Source: a virus
Length of the DNA: 29,270 nt
Direction: 5' to 3' (one strand)
IMG/VR virus record: IMGVR_UViG_3300024492_000008
Location: 1 to 29,270 of that record
The translations under genes and the position numbers were made by a program. Shown in pieces: positions 28,802-29,270 of this stretch. Each line of letters opens with the position of its first letter. The stretch's first letter is position 1. The notes beneath the pieces were generated by a model. The model was not told the origin of the DNA and ran no database searches. It saw only the letters and a list, made by a program, of their open reading frames with translations.

Positions 28802-29270
28802 ATGGCGATTGATTTCGAAGCTATTAAAAAACGATTGGCTGGTTTGACTGGCACAAATGATAAACAAAAATTGATGTGGAAACCACCAGAAGGTGAGACA
28901 ACTACTGTTCGTATTGTAGCGTTCCCAAATAGTGATGGAACTCCTTTTCAAGAACGTTACTTCTACTACGGTATCGAAAAATTTGGTATGTTGGCTCCTT
29001 ACCAATTTGGTAAACCAGATCCTGTCAATGAACTTATCCAAAAATTGAAATCTGAAGGTACTAAAGAGTCTTACGAGTTAGCTAAAAAGCTATATCCAAA
29101 GATGCGTACTTATGCTTTGGTCTTGGTTCGAGGAGAAGAGTCAGAAGGCTTGCGATTGTGGTCTTTTGGAAAAGGCATCTATCAAGACTTGTTGAAAACA
29201 ATGATGGATCCAGACTATGGTGATATTACTGATATCGAAAACGGTTTTGATATTAAGATTACTGTGACTA
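28802..29270 (+). CDS. 32: Single-stranded DNA-binding protein gp32, N-terminal part, cut by window end
   Basis: The frame is open to the last base; 156 residues are visible. GGAG at 28792-28795 sets the start. The sequence follows the gp32 core of environmental T4-like phages: KLMWKPPEGE, VRIVAFP, PFQERYFYYG, then FGKPDPVNELIQKL, YELAKKLYPKMR, ALVLVRGEESEGLRLWSFGKGIY and DPDYGDITDIENGFD. Gp32 coats single-stranded DNA during replication, recombination and repair. T4 gp32 binds zinc through His64 and three Cys; the matching region here has no Cys at all, so the zinc site is absent, as I recall for several non-enteric relatives. The acidic C-terminal tail lies beyond the window. Confidence 0.92.
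   Translation, partial: MAIDFEAIKKRLAGLTGTNDKQKLMWKPPEGETTTVRIVAFPNSDGTPFQERYFYYGIEKFGMLAPYQFGKPDPVNELIQKLKSEGTKESYELAKKLYPKMRTYALVLVRGEESEGLRLWSFGKGIYQDLLKTMMDPDYGDITDIENGFDIKITVT

Overview
The window is a low-GC, entirely rightward-transcribed segment of a tailed phage with a contractile tail, distantly related to T4. The basis is a set of recognisable T4-type proteins: neck proteins gp13 and gp14, tail completion protein gp15, two paralogous sheath proteins (gp18), a 163-residue tail tube (gp19), a gp26-type protein, a tape measure, baseplate/hub proteins and, at the right edge, the start of the single-stranded DNA-binding protein gp32. Strong AGGAGG-type ribosome sites precede most genes. 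No bacterial gene, tRNA, integrase, insertion sequence or CRISPR array is visible. The host cannot be named from this sequence; the look is that of an environmental, possibly marine, T4-like myovirus.

Layout. 1-1000: end of an unknown gene, a small coiled-coil protein and a terminator. 1068-4047: gp13, gp14, gp15. 4091-11557: two enlarged sheath genes and the tube gene, closed by a strong terminator. 11558-11925: gene-free control region with an inverted repeat, a sigma70-like promoter and a leader hairpin. 11926-13048: a gp26-like zinc-ribbon protein overlapped out of frame by a small second gene at a T7 run, resembling tail-assembly-chaperone frameshift pairs. 13197-14030: small unknown genes. 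14075-25130: a 1564-residue tape measure, a small helical protein, a tube-cap-like protein, a LysM protein and a gp27-like hub. 25165-27499: a compact stand-alone family A DNA polymerase-like protein, an unknown protein and an HD-domain-like protein. 27561-28584: small proteins including a cysteine-rich acidic one. 28802-end: gp32.

The structural genes would together build the neck, sheath, tube and baseplate. The main oddities are the family A polymerase-like gene directly behind the baseplate genes, the overlapping gp26/second-frame pair, two oversized sheath paralogues, and a repeated TATAATTA box at gene junctions that may be this phage's late promoter. In several places that box is followed by a hairpin with GGAGG/CCTCC arms. 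All functional statements rest on reading the sequence and recalled family features; no database search was run.
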